Source: JAAFHS01 sp031396505
GTDB taxonomy: Bacteria > Pseudomonadota > Alphaproteobacteria > Rhodobacterales > Rhodobacteraceae
Direction of reading: 5' to 3'
DNA: 23,586 nucleotides
NCBI GenBank assembly: GCA_031396505.1
Contig: JANNKX010000354.1
Span: 1 to 23,586 of the forward strand
Part shown: piece by piece, positions 15,149-23,446 of the stretch
How positions within the stretch are numbered: position 1 is the stretch's first letter
Layout of the letters: each line of letters begins with the position of its first letter
The notes under the pieces: generated by a model
The model's database searches: none
What the model saw: the letters and a program-made list of their open reading frames with translations, nothing else
Told to the model about the DNA's origin: nothing
Translations under genes and position numbers: made by a program

Positions 15149-16726
15149 ATGACCGCTTTGCGTGACGCTGCGATGAAATCCAAGGCATGGCCCTTTGAGG
15201 AGGCACGCGCACTGTTGAAGCGGTACGAAAAAAAGGCGCCGGAAAAGGGCTATGTGCTGTTCGAGACGGGCTATGGCCCCAGCGGTCTGCCCCATATCGG
15301 CACCTTCGGTGAGGTGGCGCGGACGACGATGATCCGCCGGGCGTTCGAGGTGATTTCGGATATTCCGACACGGCTGATCTGTTTTTCGGATGATGTGGAC
15401 GGGATGCGCAAGGTGCCCGAAAACGTGCCCAATCAGGACATGCTGCGCGAGCATATGCAAATGCCGCTGACGCGCGTGCCGGACCCATACGGCGAATATC
15501 CCAGCTTTGGCGCGCATAACAACGCGATGCTGCGGCGGTTTCTGGATACATTCGGGTTTGAGTACGAGTTCATCAGTGCCACGGAGTTCTATGCCTCGGG
15601 CAAGTTCGACGATACGCTGCGGCTCTGTGCGGCGCGGTATGACAAGATCATGGCGATCATGCTGGCGTCCTTGCGCGAGGAACGCCAGCAGACCTATTCC
15701 TGTTTTCTGCCGATCCATCCGGAAACCGGGCGGGTTTTGTATGTGCCGATCAAGCATGTGGATGCCCGCGAGGCGACGGTGACGTTTGACGACGAGACGG
15801 GGCGGGAATGGACGCTGCCGGTGACGGGGGGGCAGGTGAAGCTGCAATGGAAGCCGGATTTCGGGGCACGCTGGGCGGCTTTGGGCGTGGATTTCGAGAT
15901 GTATGGCAAGGATCACAGCACGAATACGCCAATTTACGATGGGATTTGCGAAGTGCTGGGGGGGCGGAAGCCCAACCATTATTCCTATGAGCTGTTCCTG
16001 GATGAGAACGGGCAGAAGATTTCCAAATCCAAGGGCAATGGGCTGACGATTGATGAATGGCTGACCTATGCGTCGTCGGAAAGCCTGTCGTATTTCATGT
16101 ACCAGAAACCGAAAACGGCCAAGCGGATGCATTTCGATGTGATCCCGAAGGCGGTGGATGAATATCATCAACAGTTGCGCGCTTACGGCACGCAAGACGT
16201 GGATGCACAGGTGAACAATCCGGTGTGGCATATCCATTCCGGGGCCGTGCCGGAAAGCCGGATGGTGGTGCCGTTCGCGATGCTGTTGAACCTTGCGGCG
16301 GTATCGAGCGCCAAGGACGCCAAGGGGCTGTGGGGGTTCATCCGGCGCTATGCACCAGATGCGTCACCGGAAAACAACCCGGATCTGGATGCGGCGGCGG
16401 CATTTGCCGTGCGGTATTTCCATGACCGGATCGCACCGATGCGGACGTTCCGCCTGCCGACCGAGGTGGAGCGGGCGGCGATGGTGGATCTGCGCGCGCG
16501 GCTGGCGGCGTGGGACGGTGGCCTTGATGCGGACGGCCTGCAGACAATGGTGTTTGCGGTGGGCAAGGACCACGGGTTCGAACCGCTGCGGGACTGGTTC
16601 CGCGCGCTGTACGAGGTGCTGCTGGGGGCGAGCGAGGGGCCACGCTTTGGCGGGTTCATCGCGTTATACGGGATTGCGGAAAGCATTGCGCTGCTGGATC
16701 AGGGGTTGGCGGGGGCACTGGTTTGA
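15149..16726 (+). CDS. lysK: Lysine--tRNA ligase, class I
   Basis: A 525-residue class I lysyl-tRNA synthetase, the form shared by archaea and many alphaproteobacteria, in contrast to the class II enzyme of most bacteria. The HIGH-type motif is PHIG (48-51) after GYGPSGL, and the KMSKS-type motif is KISKSKG (290-296). The C-terminal helical half shows normal length. It charges tRNA-Lys with lysine in the cytoplasm. TAAGGA lies eleven bases before the ATG. No class II lysS is visible in the window. The gene ends four bases before repeat copy B. Confidence 0.95.
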   Translation: MTALRDAAMKSKAWPFEEARALLKRYEKKAPEKGYVLFETGYGPSGLPHIGTFGEVARTTMIRRAFEVISDIPTRLICFSDDVDGMRKVPENVPNQDMLREHMQMPLTRVPDPYGEYPSFGAHNNAMLRRFLDTFGFEYEFISATEFYASGKFDDTLRLCAARYDKIMAIMLASLREERQQTYSCFLPIHPETGRVLYVPIKHVDAREATVTFDDETGREWTLPVTGGQVKLQWKPDFGARWAALGVDFEMYGKDHSTNTPIYDGICEVLGGRKPNHYSYELFLDENGQKISKSKGNGLTIDEWLTYASSESLSYFMYQKPKTAKRMHFDVIPKAVDEYHQQLRAYGTQDVDAQVNNPVWHIHSGAVPESRMVVPFAMLLNLAAVSSAKDAKGLWGFIRRYAPDASPENNPDLDAAAAFAVRYFHDRIAPMRTFRLPTEVERAAMVDLRARLAAWDGGLDADGLQTMVFAVGKDHGFEPLRDWFRALYEVLLGASEGPRFGGFIALYGIAESIALLDQGLAGALV

Positions 16727-16729
16727 GGG

Positions 16730-16830
16730 GAAATTGACGGCTGTCAATTTTCGAAATTATCGTTTTGAAACAACGCGCCTGAAAAGTTATCCACAGGCTG
16801 CGTTAAGACTTTTGAAACATTGCGTGATCG
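16730..16830 (+). repeat. Dispersed intergenic element, copy B
   Basis: The partner of 4339-4438. The 22-base left block (16730-16751) with its AAATTGAC / GTCAATTT hairpin and the 30-base right block (16801-16830) are identical to copy A, and the 49-base centre is almost the same length but diverged. The centre holds TTATCCACA (16787-16795), a perfect DnaA-box match that copy A lacks. The element starts four bases after the lysK stop and ends 25 bases before the CHAD gene's stop, so it fills nearly the whole gap between these convergent genes. Confidence 0.75.
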
Positions 16831-16855
16831 GGCGGCGATGGGCAGATTGCCCATC

Positions 16856-17722
16856 TCACCCGTCTTGCCAGACGTCCCACCAGATGTGCCAGCGGGCGAG
16901 CGTTGCGTCGGGCGGACCTGCGAACAGGCGGCGCGACAGCGGGTGCGCCGTGGCGCGCAATGCCGTTTGGCGCGCCTGTGCGGCCTGCACAATCGCGGCG
17001 GTGTTTGGGCCGGGTGGCAGAGCGGCAATCAGGGTCGACAGGTCATTGTGATCGCCCAGAACCTCGCCCAGCGTATCGGCGGCGGTCACGATGGGTTGCA
17101 TCATGTCAGGCCAGATCGGGCACAACAGGCGCACCTGATACCAGTGGTCCTTGACGCGTTTACGCCATGTATGCACGGCCTCGGGGTCATCCGGCGCGCG
17201 GGCGGCGGCGCGTTGGGCGATACGCGCGGCGGCAAAGGTGCGTTCCAGCCCGCCTTCAAGTGCGTCAAAGCCCGCGCCCTTGACCTTCCATTGCTGACTG
17301 CGGTCGCGGATGGCTGCCATGCGCGCGGAAAAATCCTGCACGGCGGCGGCAAGGATTTCGGGGGTTTCGGCGCGGGTGATCCGCGCGGCAAGGCTTTGGC
17401 GCAAGACCGGGTCCGCCACGCCCGCGACGCGCGCCATCGCATCATAGGTGATCAGCATCACCTGCGCGTCGCGCAGCGTTGCAATGGCATGGCCCGCCGC
17501 GCGCAGGGCATCGTTTTCCATGCGGTAGGCCGCGAATGACGGGCGCAGCAGGCGGATCAGGCCGCGCAGTTTCTTGACCGCCTTGCGCGCCTCGTGGATG
17601 CGGGGTGCAAGATCACGGTCGCCACGCGACAGGCCTCGCAGCGCGCCGTCGATCTGTTCGGCGGCGATGCGGCGGGCAAAGGCGGTGATGGTGTGATCAT
17701 CGGGAATGATGCAGTAGGGCAA
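16856..17722 (-). CDS. CHAD domain-containing protein
   Basis: A 288-residue protein made of one CHAD domain: two helical bundles that each carry a conserved basic histidine motif, HEARKAVKKLRGLIRLLRP (His43) and HTWRKRVKDHWYQVRLL (His184). CHAD domains bind polyphosphate through these basic helices and are often found on polyphosphate granules or next to CYTH triphosphatases; no CYTH domain is present here. The start appears to be TTG at 17722: AAGGTG lies close upstream, the N-terminus PYCIIPDDHTITAFARR reads well, and the next ATG would delete the first histidine motif. Confidence 0.85.
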   Translation of the reverse strand: MPYCIIPDDHTITAFARRIAAEQIDGALRGLSRGDRDLAPRIHEARKAVKKLRGLIRLLRPSFAAYRMENDALRAAGHAIATLRDAQVMLITYDAMARVAGVADPVLRQSLAARITRAETPEILAAAVQDFSARMAAIRDRSQQWKVKGAGFDALEGGLERTFAAARIAQRAAARAPDDPEAVHTWRKRVKDHWYQVRLLCPIWPDMMQPIVTAADTLGEVLGDHNDLSTLIAALPPGPNTAAIVQAAQARQTALRATAHPLSRRLFAGPPDATLARWHIWWDVWQDG

Positions 17723-17836
17723 ATTTCACCTTTGGCACTGGGTTGCATTGAGCGCGGGTAACGGAAGGCCGGATTTCTTGACGAAAGGTGCAGGCAGTCT
17801 AATGTCATATTGGGGACATTGTTGAAGGGATACCAC

Positions 17837-18244
17837 ATGCGCGCACGCATTTTCGCCATTTGCCTGTCATTGATGTCTGCACCGGTCTTTGCGGACGAGC
17901 CCCGCAACCCTGCGATTGAAGGCACGATCCAGAACCAGTTGGATGCCTTTATTGCGGATGATTTCGCAACGGCATTCACATTCGCCAGCCCGACGATCAA
18001 AAGCATGTTCGGCACGCCGGAAAATTTTGGGGCGATGGTGACCCAAGGGTTCCCGATGGTGCACCGCCCGCGGGATGTGCAGATGTTGGAACTGCGCGAG
18101 GTGGCGGGCAATCTGTGGCAACGCGTGATGATCACGGATCAGGCAGGATCGACGCATCTGCTGGACTACATGATGATCCAGACGGCGGATGGCTGGCAGA
18201 TCAACGCGGTACAGATCCTGCCTTCGGCGGGCATCGGGGTCTGA
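17837..18244 (+). CDS. DUF4864 domain-containing secreted protein
   Basis: A 135-residue exported protein with signal peptide MRARIFAICLSLMSAPVFA followed by the DUF4864 pattern: IQNQLDAFIADDFATAFTFA, PTIKSMFGTPENFGAMV and DGWQINAVQ at the end. The layout suggests an NTF2/SnoaL-like small fold, but no function is known. GAAGGGA lies six bases upstream of the ATG, which fixes the start over the in-frame ATG at 17810. It is divergent from the CHAD gene and precedes the beta-helix gene on the same strand by 124 bases. Confidence 0.85.
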   Translation: MRARIFAICLSLMSAPVFADEPRNPAIEGTIQNQLDAFIADDFATAFTFASPTIKSMFGTPENFGAMVTQGFPMVHRPRDVQMLELREVAGNLWQRVMITDQAGSTHLLDYMMIQTADGWQINAVQILPSAGIGV

Positions 18245-18292
18245 TGCCGTTGCCTGCCTGCGGGCACCAGCGCGCGGTCGCCTGACCATGCG

Positions 18293-18307
18293 TTAAGAAC
18301 GGGTTGA
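18293..18307 (+). promoter_or_regulatory. CtrA-like site upstream of the beta-helix gene
   Basis: TTAA, seven bases, TTGA: one mismatch to the CtrA consensus TTAA-N7-TTAA. It lies 61 bases before the start of the beta-helix gene. In Rhodobacteraceae CtrA controls motility and gene transfer agent production. A match this short with one mismatch can arise by chance. Confidence 0.3.
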
Positions 18308-18368
18308 TAATTCTCTCGGCCATCGGGGGGCCATTGCTGGCCGCCTTTCGCGCAGAGAGGATTGACGC

Positions 18369-20657
18369 ATGAACAAGGCAATTACCGACGGGCTGATCTT
18401 GAACCCGCCGCCATTTGTATCGGGGTTGAACCTGTGGTCACGCGGCGATGGCGTGGCAGGGTCGGGGTCTTATTCGGGGCAGGCGAATGCGGCCTATGTG
18501 GCCAATGATGCCGATTTCGCGGGCTGCATGGAGTTGCAAAAGCTGGATTCGGTGCAGAAGGTGCGGTCGTTTCAGCAAATCCCGTATCAGCCGGGGCTGT
18601 ATCTGCGGGTGACGGTGCGGGTGAAGGCGGTGGCAGGGCCATTGCCGGGGGTGCGGATCGCGGGCTATCCGGCGCTGTCGAACGGCACGCAGGTGGGTGG
18701 GGTGACCACGACGGGGCCCATCACGCAACTGACGACCTATGGTCAGGTGGTGACGGTAAGCGCGATCATCGCGTCATCAAACCGCATGGGGGTGAACCTG
18801 TTCTGGGGCCTGCAGCCGGTTTACGCGCATCTTGGCCTTGATCTGACGGGCACCAGCGGCGGCGTGGTACGGATCGACGATGTGACGGTCGAAGATGTGA
18901 CGGCGGTGTTCCTGCGCGAGCTGATGGATTGGGTCGATGTCCGCGACTATGGGGCGGTCGGCAACAATATCGCCGATGACACGGCGGCATTCGAGGCGGC
19001 GGATACGGCGGCGGCGGGGCGGACGGTGGTGGTGTCAAAGGGCACCTACCGGATCGCGGGGCACCTGACGATTGACAACCCGGTGCGGTTTGAAGGCCGG
19101 GTGACGCAGCCTGCGGCGTCACGCCTGATTTTGCGGCGGAATTTCGATCTGGACAGCTATACCTCGGCGTTCGGCACCGAGTTGGAGGCGTTCACCAAGG
19201 CGTTGCAGGCGCTGTTTTTCAATGCGGATCATGTGGCGCTTGATCTGCGGGGGCGGCGGGTTGATCTGCCGGGGCCATTGAACGTGGCGGCGATTGCGGG
19301 GCTGCCGACATTTGAAATCCGGCGGTTGATCACCAACGGGATGCTGAACGCAGTGGCGGACCCTGCGTGGAATGCGACCGTGGTGACATCGGTGGCAAGC
19401 TATGGGCTGACCGATATCATGCGCCTGACGGGGGTGGCGAATGTGGCCAATATCCCGGTGGGCGCGCATGTCACGGGCACAGGCGTGGGGCGCGAGGTTT
19501 ACGTCAAATCGGTGGATATTCCGGGCGGCACGGTGGAATTGAGCCAGCCGTTGTGGAATGCAATCGGCACGCGGACCTATACCTTCACGCGCTATAAATA
19601 CCTGCTGGATTTCAGCGGATTTTCCAAGTTTTCCAAGTTCGAGCTGACGGGGATGGAACTGCAGTGCAACGGGGTTGCCAGTGGTATTCTGCTGGCCCCG
19701 GAGGGTGATACGTTCCGCGTGGCGCTAAGCAGCATCACGCGGCCTGCGGACCGGGGGATCACATCGCACGGACGCGGCTGCCAGGATCTGCTGATCGACA
19801 ATTGCATGTTTGCATCGAACGAACAGACGCTGCCTGCGCAAAACCGCAAGACGGTGGTGTTTAACGTCAACGCGAATGATGCGAAAATCCGGGGCAACCG
19901 GGCGTCACGCTTTGGCACCTTTGGTGTGGTGGCAGGCACGACGCATATCTTTGTGGGCAACCACTTTTTCGGTGGCGACGATGAGATGCCGGGCCTGCGC
20001 CGGGCGGGGCTGGTGTTCACGACGCCAACGTCGAACGCGATTTTGACGGGGAATTACATCGACAACTTCTTCATCGAAATCTCGAACGAACATGATGCGC
20101 GGCCCGAATTTGACACAGAGTTTTCGTTCGGGGGGCTGACGATCACGGGCAACATCTTTGTGTCGATCAACGTGCTGCCAAGTTTCCGCTGGATCGTGAT
20201 GTCGCCCAAAGGGCCAGGCCACACGTTAAGCAACATGAGCGTGACGGGAAACACGTTCCGCACGATCAGCGGCACGATTGACCGGATCGAGGCGGTGGAT
20301 GCGACGGTGGCGGGGTTTGATTACACGCGGTTTCGCAACATCAACTTCACCAACAACGCGTTCAACGGGGTGAACCAGTTCACGCAAGCGCCGGTGATCT
20401 ACGAACATGTGCAGAACACGGATTCGGCGACATGGGTGGTGGATGCGGGGGCGTTTCTGCCGTTCGGGGCGCGGGCGCGCAATGTGCAGGCGGTGATGCC
20501 GAAGGGCACCATCACGAATGCAACGAACGTGGTGCAATACGTGGCACCCTATGCGCTGGTGGAACAGGGCACAGGGCAGACGCAGGTGCATCTGAAATGG
20601 CCGACTGCCGTGAAAGGGCGCGCGATGGTATCGGTACGGTGCGACAACCCGAACTGA
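18369..20657 (+). CDS. Right-handed beta-helix protein, pectate-lyase-3/GH28-related; possible gene transfer agent spike
   Basis: A 762-residue protein without signal peptide. Residues 1-180 form a beta-sandwich-like, possibly carbohydrate-binding region ending in GGVVRIDDVTVEDVT. WVDVRDYGAVGNNIADDTAAF (188-208) and RTVVVSKGTYRIAG then mark the start of a pectate-lyase-3 type beta-helix, and repeated GNxF/GNYI turns (for example ITGNIFVS, VTGNTFRT) continue to about residue 690. Such proteins occur in phage tail or head spikes. From memory, roseobacters carry close relatives annotated as GH28-related, and R. capsulatus uses GhsA/GhsB as capsule-binding spikes of its gene transfer agent, encoded away from the main cluster. 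The missing signal peptide fits a virion-like protein released by lysis. AGAGAGGA lies seven bases before the ATG. No ghsA-like neighbour is present. Confidence 0.8.
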   Translation: MNKAITDGLILNPPPFVSGLNLWSRGDGVAGSGSYSGQANAAYVANDADFAGCMELQKLDSVQKVRSFQQIPYQPGLYLRVTVRVKAVAGPLPGVRIAGYPALSNGTQVGGVTTTGPITQLTTYGQVVTVSAIIASSNRMGVNLFWGLQPVYAHLGLDLTGTSGGVVRIDDVTVEDVTAVFLRELMDWVDVRDYGAVGNNIADDTAAFEAADTAAAGRTVVVSKGTYRIAGHLTIDNPVRFEGRVTQPAASRLILRRNFDLDSYTSAFGTELEAFTKALQALFFNADHVALDLRGRRVDLPGPLNVAAIAGLPTFEIRRLITNGMLNAVADPAWNATVVTSVASYGLTDIMRLTGVANVANIPVGAHVTGTGVGREVYVKSVDIPGGTVELSQPLWNAIGTRTYTFTRYKYLLDFSGFSKFSKFELTGMELQCNGVASGILLAPEGDTFRVALSSITRPADRGITSHGRGCQDLLIDNCMFASNEQTLPAQNRKTVVFNVNANDAKIRGNRASRFGTFGVVAGTTHIFVGNHFFGGDDEMPGLRRAGLVFTTPTSNAILTGNYIDNFFIEISNEHDARPEFDTEFSFGGLTITGNIFVSINVLPSFRWIVMSPKGPGHTLSNMSVTGNTFRTISGTIDRIEAVDATVAGFDYTRFRNINFTNNAFNGVNQFTQAPVIYEHVQNTDSATWVVDAGAFLPFGARARNVQAVMPKGTITNATNVVQYVAPYALVEQGTGQTQVHLKWPTAVKGRAMVSVRCDNPN

Positions 20658-20673
20658 TGTCATGAACGGACTG

Positions 20674-20707
20674 AAAGGGGGGCGGTCCTGCGTGGACCGC
20701 CCCTTTT
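20674..20707. terminator. Rho-independent terminator of the beta-helix gene (probably bidirectional)
   Basis: GGGGCGGTCC (20679-20688), loop TGCGT and GGACCGCCCC (20694-20703) make a ten-pair perfect GC stem followed by TTTT. On the minus strand the same stem is followed by CTTT, and it starts right after the stop codon of the convergent PNPOx-like gene. One structure probably serves both genes. Confidence 0.9.
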
Positions 20708-20708
20708 G

Positions 20709-21296
20709 CTATGGCAGAAGATCGGCAGGCGACAGACGATAAGCCTTGCCGAAACCGGCGTTCAGCACGGCGTTTTGCGGGGCCAGCCTGACAAAGGCGA
20801 AATCGGCAAAGTCCACATACAGCGCGGCCTTGGGGTGATCCAGCAGCCATGCGGCGCGCAGGGCGGGATGGCTGGCATCAGCGCGGGCCACAAAGGCGGC
20901 GTGACAGGGGATCATCAGGCGCGGATGTATCAGGGGGTCGCCCTTCGGCCCCGGATCACCCAACATGATGGCGCAGGCGGGGTTGCCCGCAAGCCCCGCG
21001 TGATGTGCCGAAAGCGCCGATATCAGGGTGGCAAGGTGTGCACCGACACGGCCAAAGGCAATGCGGCTGATGCCGGGGCTGTGGGTGGCGGGATCGGTAT
21101 AGGCAAGGGCCGCATGGCGGCTGTCACGCAACAAGGTTTGGGCCAGCGCATGGGCGGCATCATCGGCAGGGTGGATCGGGTCGCGGACGGCCTTGGTGTT
21201 TTCCTTTTGCGCAGCAGGAATCAGTCTGGGGGTTGCGGGCCGCACCGGCAAGGGTGGGTATGATGCGAAAAAACGGGCGGCGGCGGCGTGTGGCAC
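20709..21296 (-). CDS. Pyridoxamine 5'-phosphate oxidase-like / HugZ-like protein
   Basis: The conserved body (about residues 38-195 of the longest frame) is a split-barrel flavin-binding type domain: RDPIHPADDAAHALAQTLL, then SRIAFG, then LGDPGPKGDPLIHPRL, and HPKAALYVDFADFAFVRL near the end. This is the pattern of the PNPOx-like/HugZ group, which includes heme-utilisation proteins. The start is not clear. The longest frame opens at GTG 21296 without a ribosome-binding site and adds about 36 low-quality residues. AAAAGGA lies just upstream of where homologs begin (near 21188), but the codon there is GTC, not a start. The 5' end may be mis-sequenced, mutated or use another start. Confidence 0.75.
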   Translation of the reverse strand: MPHAAAARFFASYPPLPVRPATPRLIPAAQKENTKAVRDPIHPADDAAHALAQTLLRDSRHAALAYTDPATHSPGISRIAFGRVGAHLATLISALSAHHAGLAGNPACAIMLGDPGPKGDPLIHPRLMIPCHAAFVARADASHPALRAAWLLDHPKAALYVDFADFAFVRLAPQNAVLNAGFGKAYRLSPADLLP

Positions 21297-21414
21297 GGGC
21301 TGTGCGGGGCCTGCGTGGCGGTGCTGTTGAACGCAAGGCGCATTTTCGCAACTTTACAAAAACCCTTGATAACTGGTCAATTAATTTACAAGATAAATAA
21401 ACAAACAAAATGGG

Positions 21415-21444
21415 TTAGCAATTCTTTCACAAATAAGTTATAAA
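21415..21444 (+). promoter_or_regulatory. Candidate acs promoter
   Basis: The acs upstream region (about 21340-21450) is the most AT-rich part of the window. TTAGCA (21415-21420), an 18-base spacer and TATAAA (21439-21444) form the best sigma-70-like pair and would give a leader of about 40 bases. A second -35-like TTGATA (21366) has no good -10. The AT-rich tract may also hold binding sites for regulators of acetate metabolism. Confidence 0.4.
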
Positions 21445-21490
21445 CATGCCGGGCGCACCTGACAACGCGGTCGCCCACGGGGGGATTGCG

Positions 21491-23446
21491 ATGACCGAAC
21501 ATGCAGACATGCATGCGCCAGACACGGATTTCGTGGCGCGTGCGCATATCGACGCAGACGGGTATGCCACACGTTATGCAGCATCCATCGCGGACCCGGA
21601 TGCGTTCTGGGCGGCAGAGGCGCGCCGGATCGACTGGATCAAGCCACCCACGAAGATCAAGAACACCTCATTCGCAACCGGCAACATCGACATCCGCTGG
21701 TTCGAGGATGGCACGCTGAACATCAGCGCAAATTGCATCGACCGCCACCTTGCCACCCGTGCCGACCAGACGGCGATCCTGTGGGAACCGGATGATCCGA
21801 AGACGCCCGCGCGCCACATCACTTACCGCGCGCTGCACGATCAGGTCTGTCGCATGGCGAATGTGCTGAAGGCACAGGGCGTGAAACGGGGCGACCGGGT
21901 GGTGCTGTATATGCCGATGATCCCGGAGGCGGCTTATGCGATGCTGGCCTGTGCGCGGATCGGGGCGATTCATTCGGTGGTGTTTGGCGGGTTTTCGGCA
22001 GATGCGCTGGCGAACCGGATCAATGACAGCGACGCACGGATTGTCATCACGGCGGATTATGCGCCGCGCGCAGGCAAGGCGACGGCGTTGAAGGCGAATA
22101 CGGATGCGGCCTTGCTGCATTGCGATGACCGGGTGAAAAGTCTGGTGGTCAAACACACGGGCGGGCAAACGACTTGGACCGAAGGCCGCGACATTGATCT
22201 GTTGGCGGAAATGGCAACGGCGAGCGCGGATTGCACGCCTGCGGAAGTGAATGCCGAAGACCCGCTGTTCATTTTGTATACGTCCGGGTCGACGGGCAAG
22301 CCCAAGGGCGTGGTGCATACGACGGGCGGCTATATTGTGTATGCGGCGATGACGCATCAGATGACCTTCGATTACCACGACGGCGATGTCTTCTGGTGCA
22401 CGGCGGATGTGGGCTGGGTCACGGGGCACAGCTATATCGTCTATGGCCCCTTGGCCAATGGTGCCACGACCGTGATGTTCGAGGGCGTGCCGACTTTTCC
22501 CGATGCCGGGCGGTTCTGGGACGTGATTGCGAAACACAAGGTCACGCAGTTTTACACAGCCCCGACAGCGATCCGCAGTCTGATGGCACTGGGGCCGCAA
22601 TGGGTTGAAAACCACGATCTTTCCAGCCTGAAGCTGCTGGGCACAGTGGGCGAGCCAATCAACCCCGAGGCGTGGAACTGGTATTCCACCCATATCGGCA
22701 AGGGCAAACTGCCCATCGTCGACACGTTCTGGCAGACCGAAACGGGCGGGCATATCATCACACCTTTGCCGGGTGCTATCCCGACCAAGCCGGGGTCGGC
22801 GACGGTGCCGTTCTTTGGCGTGAAACCTGTGGTGCTGGATCCCGCGACGGCGGCGGTGCAACCGGACGGGGCGACCGAAGGGGTTTTGTGCATCGCAGAC
22901 AGTTGGCCGGGGCAGATGCGCACGCTGTGGGGCGATCATGCGCGGTTTGAAGAGGCGTATTTCAGCCAGTACAAGGGGTACTACTTCACTGGTGACGGAT
23001 GTCGGCGCGATGCGGATGGGTATTACTGGATCACGGGGCGCGTCGATGACGTGCTGAACGTGTCGGGGCACCGGATGGGCACGGCCGAGATTGAAAGCGC
23101 GCTGGTGGCGCATGCCGATGTGGCCGAGGCCGCCGTGGTGGGCTATCCGCACGACATCAAGGGGCAAGGGATTTACGCCTATGTCACGCTGATGCGCGGG
23201 GTCGAGGCGACAGACGCACTGCGCAAGGGGCTCGAGGCATGGGTGCGCACTGAAATTGGCCCGATTGCGAAACCCGACCTCATTCAATGGGCGCCGGGTC
23301 TGCCGAAAACCCGGTCGGGCAAGATCATGCGCCGTATCCTGCGCAAGATTGCCGAAAACGACTTTGCAGCCCTTGGCGATACCTCAACCCTCGCCGATCC
23401 GTCGGTGGTGGACGACCTGATCAGTAACCGGATGAACCGGGGCTGA
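21491..23446 (+). CDS. acs: Acetyl-CoA synthetase (acetate--CoA ligase, AMP-forming)
   Basis: A 651-residue enzyme, the standard Acs length. The AMP-binding P-loop is YTSGSTGKPKG (263-273). TFWQTETGGH, YFTGDG and the hinge region WITGRVDDVLNVSGHRMGT follow in order, and the C-terminal PKTRSGKIMRRIL contains Lys611, the equivalent of the lysine whose acetylation switches off Acs in other bacteria. It activates acetate to acetyl-CoA via acetyl-AMP. The ATG at 21491 is chosen because GGGGGGA lies about six bases upstream and the length then fits; an in-frame ATG at 21446 would add 15 residues unlike the family. The gene's 3' end overlaps the next gene by 26 bases. Confidence 0.97.
   Translation: MTEHADMHAPDTDFVARAHIDADGYATRYAASIADPDAFWAAEARRIDWIKPPTKIKNTSFATGNIDIRWFEDGTLNISANCIDRHLATRADQTAILWEPDDPKTPARHITYRALHDQVCRMANVLKAQGVKRGDRVVLYMPMIPEAAYAMLACARIGAIHSVVFGGFSADALANRINDSDARIVITADYAPRAGKATALKANTDAALLHCDDRVKSLVVKHTGGQTTWTEGRDIDLLAEMATASADCTPAEVNAEDPLFILYTSGSTGKPKGVVHTTGGYIVYAAMTHQMTFDYHDGDVFWCTADVGWVTGHSYIVYGPLANGATTVMFEGVPTFPDAGRFWDVIAKHKVTQFYTAPTAIRSLMALGPQWVENHDLSSLKLLGTVGEPINPEAWNWYSTHIGKGKLPIVDTFWQTETGGHIITPLPGAIPTKPGSATVPFFGVKPVVLDPATAAVQPDGATEGVLCIADSWPGQMRTLWGDHARFEEAYFSQYKGYYFTGDGCRRDADGYYWITGRVDDVLNVSGHRMGTAEIESALVAHADVAEAAVVGYPHDIKGQGIYAYVTLMRGVEATDALRKGLEAWVRTEIGPIAKPDLIQWAPGLPKTRSGKIMRRILRKIAENDFAALGDTSTLADPSVVDDLISNRMNRG

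Noticed and set aside
18287..18296. GCGTTAAGA upstream of the beta-helix gene resembling the right block of the dispersed element
   Set aside because: Only about ten bases match and the rest of the element is missing; this is within chance.
21291..21306. TGGCACG-N4-GTGC resembling a sigma-54 promoter for acs
   Set aside because: The second element should be TTGC; the mismatch, the location inside the PNPOx-like reading frame and the distance of about 180 bases to acs make it weak, and a better sigma-70-like pair lies closer.
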